From the NCBI GenBank assembly GCA_963663135.2, contig CAXXRM010000003.1:124001-188000 (forward strand): 64,000 nucleotides of DNA. Direction: 5' to 3'. The stretch comes from Io17-Chloro-G2 sp963663135. GTDB taxonomy: Bacteria; Chloroflexota; Dehalococcoidia; Lucifugimonadales; UBA3495. The translations under genes and the position numbers were made by a program. Position 1 is the first letter of the stretch. Each line of letters begins with the position of its first letter. Below are positions 16,005-25,072 of the stretch, piece by piece. Under the pieces are notes generated by a model. The model was given only the letters and a program-made list of their open reading frames with translations. It was not told where the DNA came from and made no database searches.

Positions 16005-17427
16005 CAATCCGCTGCTAAGAATGACCATCTCGGAGTTGGCCCCCAAAATCCGGGACCGAGAGGTCTCCCCGGTGGAGTTGACCGAAGCCGCCCTGGCCGA
16101 GGCCCACCGGCAACAGCCCCGGCTCAACTCCTTCATCACCATCCTGGACGAGCAGGCAATGAACCAGGCCCGAGACCTGGAGGAATCGTTGTCCCGCGGA
16201 GAATACCGGGGCCCTTTGCACGGCATCCCCATCGGCATCAAAGACAACATTGCCACGGCCGGCATCCGGACCACCGTGGGATCCAAAGTGCTTTCGGACC
16301 ACGTGCCCGGTGAGGATGCCCACGTGGTCACCCTCTGCAAAGAAGCTGGGGCCGTCATTCTGGGCAAAGAAAACCTGGAAGAGTTTGCCGCCGGCGCAAC
16401 TTCCAACAACCCCCATTACGGCCCGGTGCACAACCCGTGGAATCTGGACCATATCCCCGGAGGTTCCAGCGGCGGCGGCGGCGCCAACGTGGCGGCCGGC
16501 GTGACCTTCGCTTCGCTGGGCACCGACCTGGGCGGTTCGGTCAGGCTGCCCGGAACCTTTTGCGGCGTCGTAGGATTGAAACAGACCTTTGGCCGCGTGA
16601 GCCAAAGAGGCCTGCTGGTAACCAGTTTCAACGGCGACCACATCGGCCCCATGACCCGCAGCGTGATGGACAGCGCTTTGATGCTGCAGGCCATCGCCGG
16701 TTTCGACCCCTTGGACCCGAGCACGGTGCCGGTGCCCGTGGCAGACTACCCGGCAGGTCTGGGGGAACGCCTGGCGGGGCTGACCATGGGAATTCCCACG
16801 GACCACTACTTCGAGATTTTGGACCCCCAAGTGGAGGAGTCGGTACGCCGGGCCATCGCGTCGCTGCAGGAATTGGGAGTTAAGACCAAGGAAATTGCCC
16901 TGCCAACCATGCAATATTCCGGGGCGCTGCGCATCGCCGGGATGGCCGACAGCGTCGTAACCCACGAGCCTTACCTGAGGGACCACCGGGACGAATACGG
17001 GCCGGACACCTTGTACCGCACTCTCGCCGGTCAGTTCGTGCTGGGCCGGGACTACTCCAAGTCTCTGAAAGTGCAACGGCTAATCAAAGAAGAACACGCC
17101 AGGGTGCTTCAAGAGGTCGATTTCCTGGCAACCCCTACCGCGCCGGTTGCCGCACCCAGGATAGACGCCAAATATTTCCAATTGGCCGGCGCAGAATACC
17201 GGTCCCGGGGACCCGGGTCAGGCATGATTTCCAGGAACACCAGTCCCTCCAACGCCACCGGGTTGCCGGCCATCACCGTGCCCTGTGGGTTCACCCAGGA
17301 GGGACTGCCCATAGGTGTGCAGTTTATTGGCCGCCCCTTTGACGAAGGGACGCTATTCCGAGTGGCCGGGGGGTACGAAAGCGTTTCTCCCAGCCGGGAC
17401 CGCCGGCCGCCGCTGGCCGACGATTAA
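15997..17427 (+). CDS. Amidase signature enzyme, GatA/AtzE-like
   Basis: The 476-residue amidase-signature hydrolase retains the Ser-cisSer-Lys triad: Lys in GIPIGIKDNIATAG (near residue 84), cis-Ser in PGGSSGGGG (near 160) and the nucleophile Ser in GTDLGGSVRLPG (near 183). It hydrolyses an amide bond and releases ammonia. It could be the GatA half of the tRNA-dependent amidotransferase, but no gatB is adjacent and glnS occurs at 48-50 kb. A catabolic amidase of the AtzE type with its small subunit is therefore favoured by context (two deacetylase-like genes and a metal-dependent hydrolase follow). The two roles cannot be separated from the sequence alone. Confidence 0.85.
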   Translation: MPSNPLLRMTISELAPKIRDREVSPVELTEAALAEAHRQQPRLNSFITILDEQAMNQARDLEESLSRGEYRGPLHGIPIGIKDNIATAGIRTTVGSKVLSDHVPGEDAHVVTLCKEAGAVILGKENLEEFAAGATSNNPHYGPVHNPWNLDHIPGGSSGGGGANVAAGVTFASLGTDLGGSVRLPGTFCGVVGLKQTFGRVSQRGLLVTSFNGDHIGPMTRSVMDSALMLQAIAGFDPLDPSTVPVPVADYPAGLGERLAGLTMGIPTDHYFEILDPQVEESVRRAIASLQELGVKTKEIALPTMQYSGALRIAGMADSVVTHEPYLRDHRDEYGPDTLYRTLAGQFVLGRDYSKSLKVQRLIKEEHARVLQEVDFLATPTAPVAAPRIDAKYFQLAGAEYRSRGPGSGMISRNTSPSNATGLPAITVPCGFTQEGLPIGVQFIGRPFDEGTLFRVAGGYESVSPSRDRRPPLADD

Positions 17428-17535
17428 GACGTCCCACCATCAGCCGTACAGCCTCTCCGGCGGCGCACAGACCGAAGCGCAAATAGCACAGATCGAGGCG
17501 ACAATAACAGAAGCTTGAATTGGGGGTGTGAGCCA

Positions 17536-18450
17536 ATGCCTCTGCAACCCGACCGGGTGGACTACAGCCCGATTATCGATCGTCCTATAATCAAATGGCC
17601 CAATGGCGCCAGAGTTGCGCTTTGGATTTCCCCGAACGTGGAGCATTACGAGTATACGCCCGACTACGACGGCGTTCGGGACCCCTGGCCCAGGACCCCT
17701 TACCCCGACGTGTTGCAATATTCCTACCGTGACTTCGGCAACCGGGTGGGGTTCTGGCGCATGCTGGAGCCGCTGGACAAGTACAACATCAAGTGTTGCG
17801 TGTCCCTGAACCTGGCGGTTTTGGAGCACTTCCCCGAAATTGCCCAGGCCATGGTTGAACGAGATTGGGACTTTATGAGCCACGGCATATACAACACCCG
17901 CTTCCTCAACACCTACACTGAAGAGCAGGAACGGGAGTTCTATCGAGACACGATAGCTACCCTGAAACAGCACACCGGGAAACAGCTTAAAGGCATGCTG
18001 GGCCCGGCGATTTCCGGCACACCGGCCACCCCGGACTTGATGGCGGAGGCCGGGCTGATTTACCACACGGACTGGATGCACGACGACCAACCTGTTCCCA
18101 TCAAAGTGAAAACGGGCAAGTTGATCTCGGTGCCCTATTCCATTGAACTCAACGACTCCGGCCTGTTCCGGGACAACCACTACGAAGCAGACTACTTCGC
18201 CCGGATTTGCAAGGACCAGTTCGACCGCCTGTACCAGGAAGGAGCCGAGAGCGGGCGGGTGATGTGCATTGCCCTCCATCCCTTCCTGATTGGGCAGCCC
18301 CACCGGATCAAGTATCTGGACGAGATCCTGGGCTATATCATGGGGCACGACGCGGTTTGGCAGACCACCGCCGATGAAATTGCCGACTACTACCTTGCCA
18401 ATTACTACGACCAAGCCGTGGACCACGCCAGACGCCTGAACCAAGGCTAG
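17536..18450 (+). CDS. Polysaccharide deacetylase family protein (PuuE-like), copy 1
   Basis: The NodB-fold metal-dependent hydrolase resembles the PuuE/allantoinase-type subgroup rather than true chitin deacetylases: the N-terminal PNGARVALWISPNVEHYEY, a DFMSHGIYNTRFL metal site and the C-terminal LHPFLIGQPHRIKYLDEIL. ATG 17536 with GGGGTG before it is preferred over the upstream TTG at 17515. The next gene is a clear paralogue, so the pair arose by tandem duplication. Substrates of this subgroup include cyclic ureides and amides, which fits the amidase upstream. The actual substrate is unknown. Confidence 0.85.
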   Translation: MPLQPDRVDYSPIIDRPIIKWPNGARVALWISPNVEHYEYTPDYDGVRDPWPRTPYPDVLQYSYRDFGNRVGFWRMLEPLDKYNIKCCVSLNLAVLEHFPEIAQAMVERDWDFMSHGIYNTRFLNTYTEEQEREFYRDTIATLKQHTGKQLKGMLGPAISGTPATPDLMAEAGLIYHTDWMHDDQPVPIKVKTGKLISVPYSIELNDSGLFRDNHYEADYFARICKDQFDRLYQEGAESGRVMCIALHPFLIGQPHRIKYLDEILGYIMGHDAVWQTTADEIADYYLANYYDQAVDHARRLNQG

Positions 18451-18503
18451 CAACCCATAGGACACTGCCGAGAGCCATAGGAAACTGCCAGGAGGTGGAC
18501 GTC

Positions 18504-19421
18504 ATGCCGGCCCAACGCCGATTTGGAATGGACCACCAGCATTACGATTGGTCGCCATTAAGCACCCGTGGCGCGCTCCGCTGGCCCGATGGCGCGAGGG
18601 TTGCCGTCTGCGTCATTGTTTCGCTGGACCATATGGAATGGACCCCTCCGCCCGGCAGCTTCCAGGCGGGAAACCTCGCCGGTGGGACCGCGATACGGCC
18701 CTTTCCCGACTACACCCGCATGTCCCACCGGGAATACGGCCACCGCGTGGGCATATTCCGGGTTCTTGACGCCCTGGAAAAAGCGGGAATTCCGGCCACC
18801 GTGGCCATGGATGCCCTGACTGCTGAGAATTACCCCTATCTGGTGCGCCATTGTCTGGACCGCGGCTGCGAGATAATTGCCCACGGCCAGTCGGTAAGCC
18901 GGATGATTACCAGCAACATGACCGAGCAGGAGGAGCGAACCTACATCCAGGAGTCGGTCCGCGCCGTCACCCGGGCGACAGGTGCCCACCCCCAAGGCTG
19001 GCTGGGGCCCGAGTACGGAGAATCCGAGAGAACGCCCCAGTTGCTGGCCCAAGAGGGAATCAGGTACGTTTGTGATTGGGCCAACGACGAGCAGCCCTAT
19101 CCGATCAAGTCCCCGTCTGGAGAGATTTTCGCTCTGCCCATTCTCTGGGAGTTGGACGACATAGGCGCAATGTCTCTCCGTAAAGTAACCGTTCACCGGT
19201 ACGGGCAACTGCTGACTGAGAGCTTCGATCAACTCTATCAAGACGGATTGGACAACGGCCGTGTCCTGGTCCTGCATCTCCACCCCTGGCTCATCGGCCA
19301 GCCCTTCCGCATCGGTTACTTGGAGGAAGCGCTGGACCACATGATGCGGCGGCAGGGGGTCTGGGCGGCATCGGGCAAGGAGATTGTGGATTGGCGCCGG
19401 GACAATCCACCGGTGGGTTGA
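18504..19421 (+). CDS. Polysaccharide deacetylase family protein (PuuE-like), copy 2
   Basis: This 305-residue paralogue of the preceding gene shares WPDGARVAVCVIVSLDHMEW, an IIAHGQSVSRM metal site, a GWLGPEYGES segment and LHPWLIGQPFRIGYLEEAL. ATG 18504 is preferred because a consensus AGGAGGT ends eight bases before it. The two copies differ strongly at the active-site loops, so they probably use different substrates or form a heteromer. The gap to copy 1 is 53 bp, so co-transcription is likely. Confidence 0.85.
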   Translation: MPAQRRFGMDHQHYDWSPLSTRGALRWPDGARVAVCVIVSLDHMEWTPPPGSFQAGNLAGGTAIRPFPDYTRMSHREYGHRVGIFRVLDALEKAGIPATVAMDALTAENYPYLVRHCLDRGCEIIAHGQSVSRMITSNMTEQEERTYIQESVRAVTRATGAHPQGWLGPEYGESERTPQLLAQEGIRYVCDWANDEQPYPIKSPSGEIFALPILWELDDIGAMSLRKVTVHRYGQLLTESFDQLYQDGLDNGRVLVLHLHPWLIGQPFRIGYLEEALDHMMRRQGVWAASGKEIVDWRRDNPPVG

Positions 19422-19555
19422 ACCTGATTTCAGTATTCCTTGACACCAAATTTCGCCGGGCATATCCAGGCGCAAATCCATTCCCGGGGCACTGTGAGAC
19501 CTGGGGTTAAGCCGCCGCCAACGCCCAGATCTGGCCCTGGGAATGAGGAGTGACC

Positions 19556-20398
19556 GTGAGTAGCGCTGACCGATTGCTGGAAGGGGCCATGGACATACAC
19601 GTTCATTGCTCCCCCGACCCCCGGGTGGAGCGACGTGGTTCCGCCATCGACTTCGCCATCCAGGCCCGGGAAATGGGGATGCTGGGGATGGTGATCAAGA
19701 GTCACGAGTACCCCACCCATCCGGTTGCCTACACCGCCAGCCAGGCGGTGCCGGGGGTCACGCTGCTGGGTGGAGTGTCCCTGGACGTAGAGGTTGGCGG
19801 CCTCAACCCAACGGCGGTGGAATGCGCGGCAAGAATAGGAGGCCGCGTGGTCTGGATGCCCACGTTTTCGGCCCGGGCGGACCGGCAACAGAAGGGTTTG
19901 ACCGGCGGCATTTACCTGTTGGGCCAGGATGGCAAGCTGGTGCCCGAGCTTTACCCCATTCTGGAGTTGATCAAGGCCAATGACATGGTGCTGGCCACCG
20001 GCCACATTTCAACTCAGGAAAGCATGGCGCTGGTTTCGGAAGCCCGCAGCCTGGGGATTTCCCGAATTGTCGTTACCCACGGCACGACCATGACCTACAT
20101 GACGGGAATGACATTGGAAGACATGCAAACCCTGGCGGAAATGGGCGCCTACATTGAACACTGCACCCACGTAATGATGCCCCTCACCCGGCGCATGGCC
20201 CCCGCCGACCTGGTGTCCACTATCATGGCCATTGGACCGCAACACTGCATCGTGTCCACCGACTTTGGTCAGGACTACCATCCCAGCCCCGCCGAGGGAC
20301 TGCGCATGGGTATCGCGACTATGCTGCAAGCGGGGATGGAAGAAGTGGAAGTTGGCATGCTGGTCAAAGACAACCCATGCCGGTTGCTGGGGTTGTAG
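19556..20398 (+). CDS. Metal-dependent hydrolase, amidohydrolase-like (DUF6282-type)
   Basis: The TIM-barrel hydrolase of about 280 residues has an N-terminal HxH metal motif in MDIHVHCSPD, a conserved lysine in MVIKSHEYP, and later histidines in LATGHIS, VVTHGTT and EHCTHV, then an aspartate in IVSTDFGQ. This set is the amidohydrolase-superfamily metal centre. GAGGAG at 19545-19550 favours GTG 19556 over GTG 19550. It follows the deacetylase pair by about 130 bp and may complete the same catabolic route. The family's substrates are not established. Confidence 0.75.
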   Translation: MSSADRLLEGAMDIHVHCSPDPRVERRGSAIDFAIQAREMGMLGMVIKSHEYPTHPVAYTASQAVPGVTLLGGVSLDVEVGGLNPTAVECAARIGGRVVWMPTFSARADRQQKGLTGGIYLLGQDGKLVPELYPILELIKANDMVLATGHISTQESMALVSEARSLGISRIVVTHGTTMTYMTGMTLEDMQTLAEMGAYIEHCTHVMMPLTRRMAPADLVSTIMAIGPQHCIVSTDFGQDYHPSPAEGLRMGIATMLQAGMEEVEVGMLVKDNPCRLLGL

Positions 20399-20433
20399 CG
20401 GCGGACCAACCACCGGCCTGCCGCAGGATATGC

Positions 20434-20841
20434 CTACCAGATAGCGTCCACCGTGGAAATGCCCCGCAAAACTTCGTCCTTGGTGATTAACGGGGCATGG
20501 CGGAGCAGGCTCTCCGCGGCAATCAGGCGGTCGTGCATCTCGAATACTCCCTCCACCTGCTCCATCGCTTCCAGTTGCGCCCTACCCAATTCCGAAAAGA
20601 CGAACTCCCTGCTGGCGCCGATTTCGGCCAGCATCTTGGCGCAAGATATGCTTGGGCCTATCTTTCTCGTCAGGTAAAACAACTCGGCGATGACGATGGC
20701 CGGGACCACAATGCGGGCTCCACCTGCGTCAGCCAGCCGGAATACCGCATCGGCCGCCGGGCTCAGCTTGCCAGGGTTGGTCAGATACCAGAATAGCGCA
20801 TGGGTATCGGCTATGTAGACCGGCGCTCCAGGGTCAAGCAT
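20434..20841 (-). CDS. PIN-domain toxin (VapC-like)
   Basis: The 135-residue PIN-domain protein has the acidic residues of the active site: D in YIADTHALFWYL, E in VIAELFYL, D in EMHDRLIAAESL and D in LITKDEVL. It is the predicted RNase toxin of a second type II system. The gene overlaps the upstream antitoxin gene by 8 bp. The DTHALFWYL start places it in a different VapC subgroup from the toxin at 11 kb, so the two modules were acquired separately. Confidence 0.9.
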   Translation of the reverse strand: MLDPGAPVYIADTHALFWYLTNPGKLSPAADAVFRLADAGGARIVVPAIVIAELFYLTRKIGPSISCAKMLAEIGASREFVFSELGRAQLEAMEQVEGVFEMHDRLIAAESLLRHAPLITKDEVLRGISTVDAIW

Positions 20842-21250
20842 CTATCTTGGGTTCCCATATCCCTTTGGCTTCAGCAAAGTCTTCATCGGTGAGGTTCGGC
20901 ATGTCGGGCCAGGTGCCGCGCAGACTGACCCGTTCACTCCATGGCGCCTCGCCGGATTTTCCGGCCACGGACGTCATCTTGGCCGACGCTTTGCCGTAGC
21001 GTGTAATTATTATCTCCATATCTGGTGATTCCTCCAGTTGGGTCAACAGGTCCCCTGGATTGGCCTTCAACTCCCTAACCCCAATGTGCTCCACATTGGC
21101 GCGGTATGCGACCCCCGTCTCTTGTATGCTTCCTGTCTTACGCCTTGCCTGGCCGGATTTTTTGACGCAGGCGCGGCACATCCTTATTTCTGTTGTAACC
21201 ACTTTAGACTGCCATTGATGGCCGCATTCGATGCAAGTTGCGTTCGGCAT
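20834..21250 (-). CDS. Phd/YefM-like antitoxin with N-terminal zinc ribbon
   Basis: The C-terminal 85 residues read IGVRELKANPGDLLTQLEES and MEIIITRYGKASAKM, which is the Phd/YefM antitoxin fold followed by an acidic toxin-binding tail. The first 40 residues carry two CxxC knuckles (CIEC at 6-9 and CRAC at 25-28), a zinc-ribbon module not normal for this family. CAGGAG stands before the ATG at 21250, so this long form is likely the translated one. The zinc ribbon may add DNA contacts or metal sensing; that is inference. Confidence 0.8.
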   Translation of the reverse strand: MPNATCIECGHQWQSKVVTTEIRMCRACVKKSGQARRKTGSIQETGVAYRANVEHIGVRELKANPGDLLTQLEESPDMEIIITRYGKASAKMTSVAGKSGEAPWSERVSLRGTWPDMPNLTDEDFAEAKGIWEPKIDA

Positions 21251-21324
21251 TCTATGCTCCTGAGCTTTTGCTCACAGGGGTTGCGGTATGCTTACGGCCC
21301 CAACACTTCAAGCTATACCTGTCG

Positions 21325-21353
21325 ATTATGCCACATATTTTCTACATTTGCAA
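21325..21353 (-). promoter_or_regulatory. Promoter of the zinc-ribbon antitoxin/VapC pair
   Basis: On the minus strand TTGCAA (21348-21353), a 17-bp spacer and CATAAT (21325-21330) lie about 75 bases before the antitoxin start. The surrounding 60 bp are distinctly AT-rich relative to the window. Confidence 0.55.
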
Positions 21354-21370
21354 CCTTTATATAACAACTA

Positions 21371-22894
21371 TTATGGTTTTACATCCACTTCTATTGTAAC
21401 CCACACTGTCGCTCCGTTGGAAATTGAATGGCCCTTATTTTGGGCCCACTGAGCCGCACGGTGGCCGGCCACGGCGGCGATTCCCTGATGTGTGACCAGC
21501 AGCGGCACACGGTCTCTCCACAAACGTGGTGTGTGCGCATCGGTGAAATAATCCTGAAGCTTTTTTCCGCGGTCCATCCCTCGAGGCTGCCACCGGTCCC
21601 CAGGTTGGCGGGACCTGATGGTCAGCCCGCCGGACAGGACTTCGGCATCTATGGGGACGGTCCAACGCTGGCCCCGCCAGGGGATCTTTGGCTCCGTCCG
21701 GGAGTCAAATTCTGCGGTACGCCCTGCCGCATCGGGCTCGGCGTACCCGGCGGTGACCCGCCAACCCGATACCAGCGTGATAGCCTTTTCGTTCGGATCA
21801 ACCGGGATCTCTACCTCATGCTCGCCGTCTAGTGGGGGCAGTGGGCACGGCAGACTATCTCCATGGAAAAACACCAGGTGATGGTAGGTCCGGTGGGCTT
21901 TGACTCCCTGAGGCAGTTCGATAGCTCGGCCCGACCTGCCTTCCAATGCCGCATTGACCAAGCGCCGCAGGTGGGTCTCCTGCAGTCGGCGCGTGTCCCC
22001 TTTTACGCCCTGGTAAGCCCGTCGCAAGACCAGGACCTGAAGTGCCGGGGCAACGGCGCCAAAGTGTTCCAGGTCAACGTAGATCGCCCCGTCGGCTTCT
22101 TGCGCGATTTGGGGCCAGACCCGGCTCACCTCACTCTCCACATAGTCCAATTGGATGGCTGCAGTTCTCGCCAACCGGAGCAAGGAGTCTCTAACCTTGG
22201 GATTGTATTCCGCCTCCAACCGGGGTATGAGTTCCCTCCGAAGCCGGACCCTGGTGAACCTGGGCAGAGAATTCCCGCTGTCCTCTCGATAGACAATCCC
22301 GGCCTCGTGGCAATAGGCGGCCGTGTCCTGCTTGGAGACGGCCAGCAACGGTCGGAACAGGAAGAGTCCCAATCCCTCAGCCGGCCAGGGCCAGGGAGCC
22401 AACTCCGACATGCCGGCGATCCCGTGCAGCCCGGAGCCTCTCAGCAGGTGGAGCAAGACTGTTTCGGCCTGGTCGTCGGCCGTGTGAGCCACCACCACCG
22501 CTGCCGCGCCAACGGTCTTGGCGGTTTTCGACAAAAAGGAGTAACGCATTTCCCGGGCAAGGTGTTCGAAGGAAGAATTACGTCTTTCGGGATTGTCTCT
22601 TTGAAACTCTAACGGGTCCCATTTCTCAACGGTGGCCGGCACGCCCATATCACGGGCAAACGCGGCCGCATGCTCCGCATCGTCGTCAGCCTCGGCGCCC
22701 CTGAAATCATGATTCAGATGGGCCGCGTGAAGACCGAAGGAATCATGCTGTCTCAGCCGGGTTAGGCAATGAAGCAACGCTGAGGAATCCGGACCCCCGG
22801 ATATGCCCACCAGCAGCATTCGGGTCGTTCCGGAAAATCCCGCCCGCGTCAAAGCGGCCGCTAGCTCGGTCTCCAATCCCGCCGTTTTCGACAA
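21371..22894 (-). CDS. tilS: tRNA(Ile)-lysidine synthetase
   Basis: Attaches lysine to C34 of the tRNA(Ile) that reads AUA. The PP-loop SGGPDSS is at residues 30-36, followed by HLNHDFRGAEADDDA and the zinc/lysine-recognition region VAHTADDQAETVLLHLLRG. The C-terminal TilS domain is present (RQPGDRWQPRGMDRGKKLQDYF). At 507 residues it has the long form of the family. The start is TTG 22894 with a weak ribosome binding site, so an alternative start cannot be ruled out. It is the last gene of a leftward run behind the phosphatase gene. Confidence 0.93.
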   Translation of the reverse strand: MSKTAGLETELAAALTRAGFSGTTRMLLVGISGGPDSSALLHCLTRLRQHDSFGLHAAHLNHDFRGAEADDDAEHAAAFARDMGVPATVEKWDPLEFQRDNPERRNSSFEHLAREMRYSFLSKTAKTVGAAAVVVAHTADDQAETVLLHLLRGSGLHGIAGMSELAPWPWPAEGLGLFLFRPLLAVSKQDTAAYCHEAGIVYREDSGNSLPRFTRVRLRRELIPRLEAEYNPKVRDSLLRLARTAAIQLDYVESEVSRVWPQIAQEADGAIYVDLEHFGAVAPALQVLVLRRAYQGVKGDTRRLQETHLRRLVNAALEGRSGRAIELPQGVKAHRTYHHLVFFHGDSLPCPLPPLDGEHEVEIPVDPNEKAITLVSGWRVTAGYAEPDAAGRTAEFDSRTEPKIPWRGQRWTVPIDAEVLSGGLTIRSRQPGDRWQPRGMDRGKKLQDYFTDAHTPRLWRDRVPLLVTHQGIAAVAGHRAAQWAQNKGHSISNGATVWVTIEVDVKP

Positions 22895-22903
22895 GGGGCC
22901 GGG

Positions 22904-23521
22904 CTACCTGTATCTGGGTGACAGGTGACCGGTGCAATTGTAGGCGGACAGCCTCCGGCCCCTCCAGCTGGAATCAATGACGCAAATGGAGCTCAAGCTG
23001 AGGACCATCTGGTGAAAATTCGCCAGTGGGACTCCCAGAAGTTGGCACACAATGGTCCTGATTGCAAAGTTGTGGGACACCAACACCAGGGTGTCGTCGT
23101 CCTGGTGGGCGGACTCAACCTCCAGGAAAGACCCCCAAGCCCTTGCCTGCAATTGGGTCAACGATTCCCCATTGGGCATGACTGCGGCGGCCGGATTATC
23201 CCGCCAGACGTCATACACTTCAGGCCAATCTGCCCTCATTTTCTCGCCGGTAACCCCTTCCAGGTCCCCCAGGTTCAATTCCTTGAGACCGTCCACCTCT
23301 GCCACGGGCTTCCCAACTGCGCCGGAAATCTCCCGGGCGGCCTGCATGGTCCGAATAAGTGGACTGGAATACACTGCGGCGCATGGAGATAGAGCCAGTG
23401 ACCGGGCGGTCTGCCGGGCCTGGGCCAACCCCCGCCGGTTGAGGGGAACGTCATTTTGGCCTTGAAACCGGTTGGATTTATTCCACTGGGTTTCCCCATG
23501 GCGCACCAGGATTAGCTTCAC
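22904..23521 (-). CDS. Histidine phosphatase superfamily protein (phosphoglycerate mutase-like)
   Basis: The 205-residue branch-1 histidine phosphatase carries the catalytic RHG in LVRHGETQWN (residues 5-14), the second-site arginine/glutamate region (YSSPLIRTMQAA; LKELNLGDLEG) and the late SHNFAIRTI histidine. Such proteins include cofactor-dependent phosphoglycerate mutases and phosphatases such as alpha-ribazole phosphatase (CobC); sequence alone does not tell them apart. The GTG start overlaps the stop of the CNNM gene (GTGA), so the two are coupled. Confidence 0.88.
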   Translation of the reverse strand: MKLILVRHGETQWNKSNRFQGQNDVPLNRRGLAQARQTARSLALSPCAAVYSSPLIRTMQAAREISGAVGKPVAEVDGLKELNLGDLEGVTGEKMRADWPEVYDVWRDNPAAAVMPNGESLTQLQARAWGSFLEVESAHQDDDTLVLVSHNFAIRTIVCQLLGVPLANFHQMVLSLSSICVIDSSWRGRRLSAYNCTGHLSPRYR

Positions 23522-24801
23522 CGGTCCGCTTCCGAATGGTCGGCACCCGTCTTGCGCAGTTCAACTTCCTCAATTTTTACCCCGGCCATAGCTTTGACCG
23601 TGAATTTCAAATCCCGAAACTCCACCACGTCGCCTTCATCCGGGATCCGTCCCAGAGAATCCAGGAGAAAACCGGCCACCGTTTGATAGTCACCCTCTGG
23701 GATGTCCAAGTCCAGCTCTTCGTTAATCTCGTTGACTCCGGCGCCCGCGTCCAAACGAAATGTGTGCTCATCCACCGGTGTGACCACATCTTCGATCTCG
23801 GCCCCTTCCTCCCAGACCTGTCCCACGATGACTTCCAACAACTGTTTTACAGTGGCCAATCCGGCAATGCCGCCAAACTCGTCCACCGTCAGAACCAGGC
23901 TGTGTCCCCCTTGGCGGGCTACATCGAAGGTGCTGCTGACGGTCTTGGTTTCGGGAACAAAATACGCGGGGCGCAGGAAATCGGCGACACAACTCGAGCC
24001 GGCTCCCCTGCCTTTGGACAGGGCTAACATCACCTCCTTGATGGACAGTATTCCGACGACGTTCTCAATGAAGCCGTCATACACCGGGAACCGGGTATGG
24101 CTGTGTTCCGCGTAAGACTCGAGAAACCCATCCAGGGTTGTGTTCCGCTCGATCCAAACAATCTCCGGACGAGGAGTCATGATCTCCCGGACCTGGCGGT
24201 CGCCGAAGTTGAACACCTTCTCCAGCATGGCCGCTTCCCCGGCTTCCACCGCGCCGGATTGGGCGCCGGCGGAGATCAACGTGCGAATCTCCTGCTCTGC
24301 CATTTGGGGAGTCACATCCCGGCCTCCCACCAGCCGGCTGCCCAGGTAGCTAACCACCTGTAGCATTCGCACCGCCGGGGCCAGGACCAATCCCATCAGC
24401 GTTAGCGGCCTGGAAACCGCGAAGGCCACCATTTCGCTGCGATGCCAGGCGACCGACTTGGGAAAGGTTTCACCAAACACCAGGAGGAATGCGGTAACGC
24501 TCAGTGTGGACGCCACCACCGCCCAATCCCCATCCCCTATCAGCTTGATTGCTAGGACAGTGGCCAACACCGCAGCAGCAGTGTTCACCAGGTTATTGCC
24601 CAGCAAAACCGTGGCCAGGAATCTATCCGGGCGTTGCAGCAGGCGCTCGACCCTTAGAGCGCCCCTTCGCCTCGTCTTGACCAGGTGCATTAACCTGGCC
24701 CTGGAAAGCGCGATGTAAGCCGTCTCGGAAGCTGAGAAAAACCCCGACAATATTAGACAAAGGACTAATAGGGCTAACCGCCATAAGTCAGAGTCGTCCA
24801 T
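23518..24801 (-). CDS. CNNM/CorC (hemolysin C family) membrane transport protein
   Basis: The 427-residue protein has a DUF21/CNNM membrane domain (about residues 1-175, four hydrophobic segments, with GFFSASETAYIALSRARL near the start), a pair of CBS domains (from MTPRPEIVWIERNTTLDGFLE), and a C-terminal CorC_HlyC domain (near 340-420). Homologues are implicated in Mg2+ or cobalt efflux; a haemolytic role is historical only. It is first in the run CNNM-phosphatase-tilS and diverges from tsaD across a 271-bp gap. Confidence 0.93.
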   Translation of the reverse strand: MDDSDLWRLALLVLCLILSGFFSASETAYIALSRARLMHLVKTRRRGALRVERLLQRPDRFLATVLLGNNLVNTAAAVLATVLAIKLIGDGDWAVVASTLSVTAFLLVFGETFPKSVAWHRSEMVAFAVSRPLTLMGLVLAPAVRMLQVVSYLGSRLVGGRDVTPQMAEQEIRTLISAGAQSGAVEAGEAAMLEKVFNFGDRQVREIMTPRPEIVWIERNTTLDGFLESYAEHSHTRFPVYDGFIENVVGILSIKEVMLALSKGRGAGSSCVADFLRPAYFVPETKTVSSTFDVARQGGHSLVLTVDEFGGIAGLATVKQLLEVIVGQVWEEGAEIEDVVTPVDEHTFRLDAGAGVNEINEELDLDIPEGDYQTVAGFLLDSLGRIPDEGDVVEFRDLKFTVKAMAGVKIEEVELRKTGADHSEADR

Positions 24802-25072
24802 ATACGGGAATTACCTCCAGGCGCTACATCCAGCTACAAAATCCGGTGGGAGATTGCCAGTAGGATTCGATGATAGCATCGGCCAAAATTGGTGTAAAGT
24901 TGACTGAACCTTGGCCGGTTTCTATCATAAATGTAAAACCCGGCCACCGGAGCGGCAGCAGCCCGCGTCCTGTGGCCGCCACTACGTTCAGGGATAACCA
25001 ACAATTTCCCCACGCGGTCGATAGACTCAAAGGGATGAAATCAGGAGCCGCAGGGGTTGGGCAGAAAATAGA

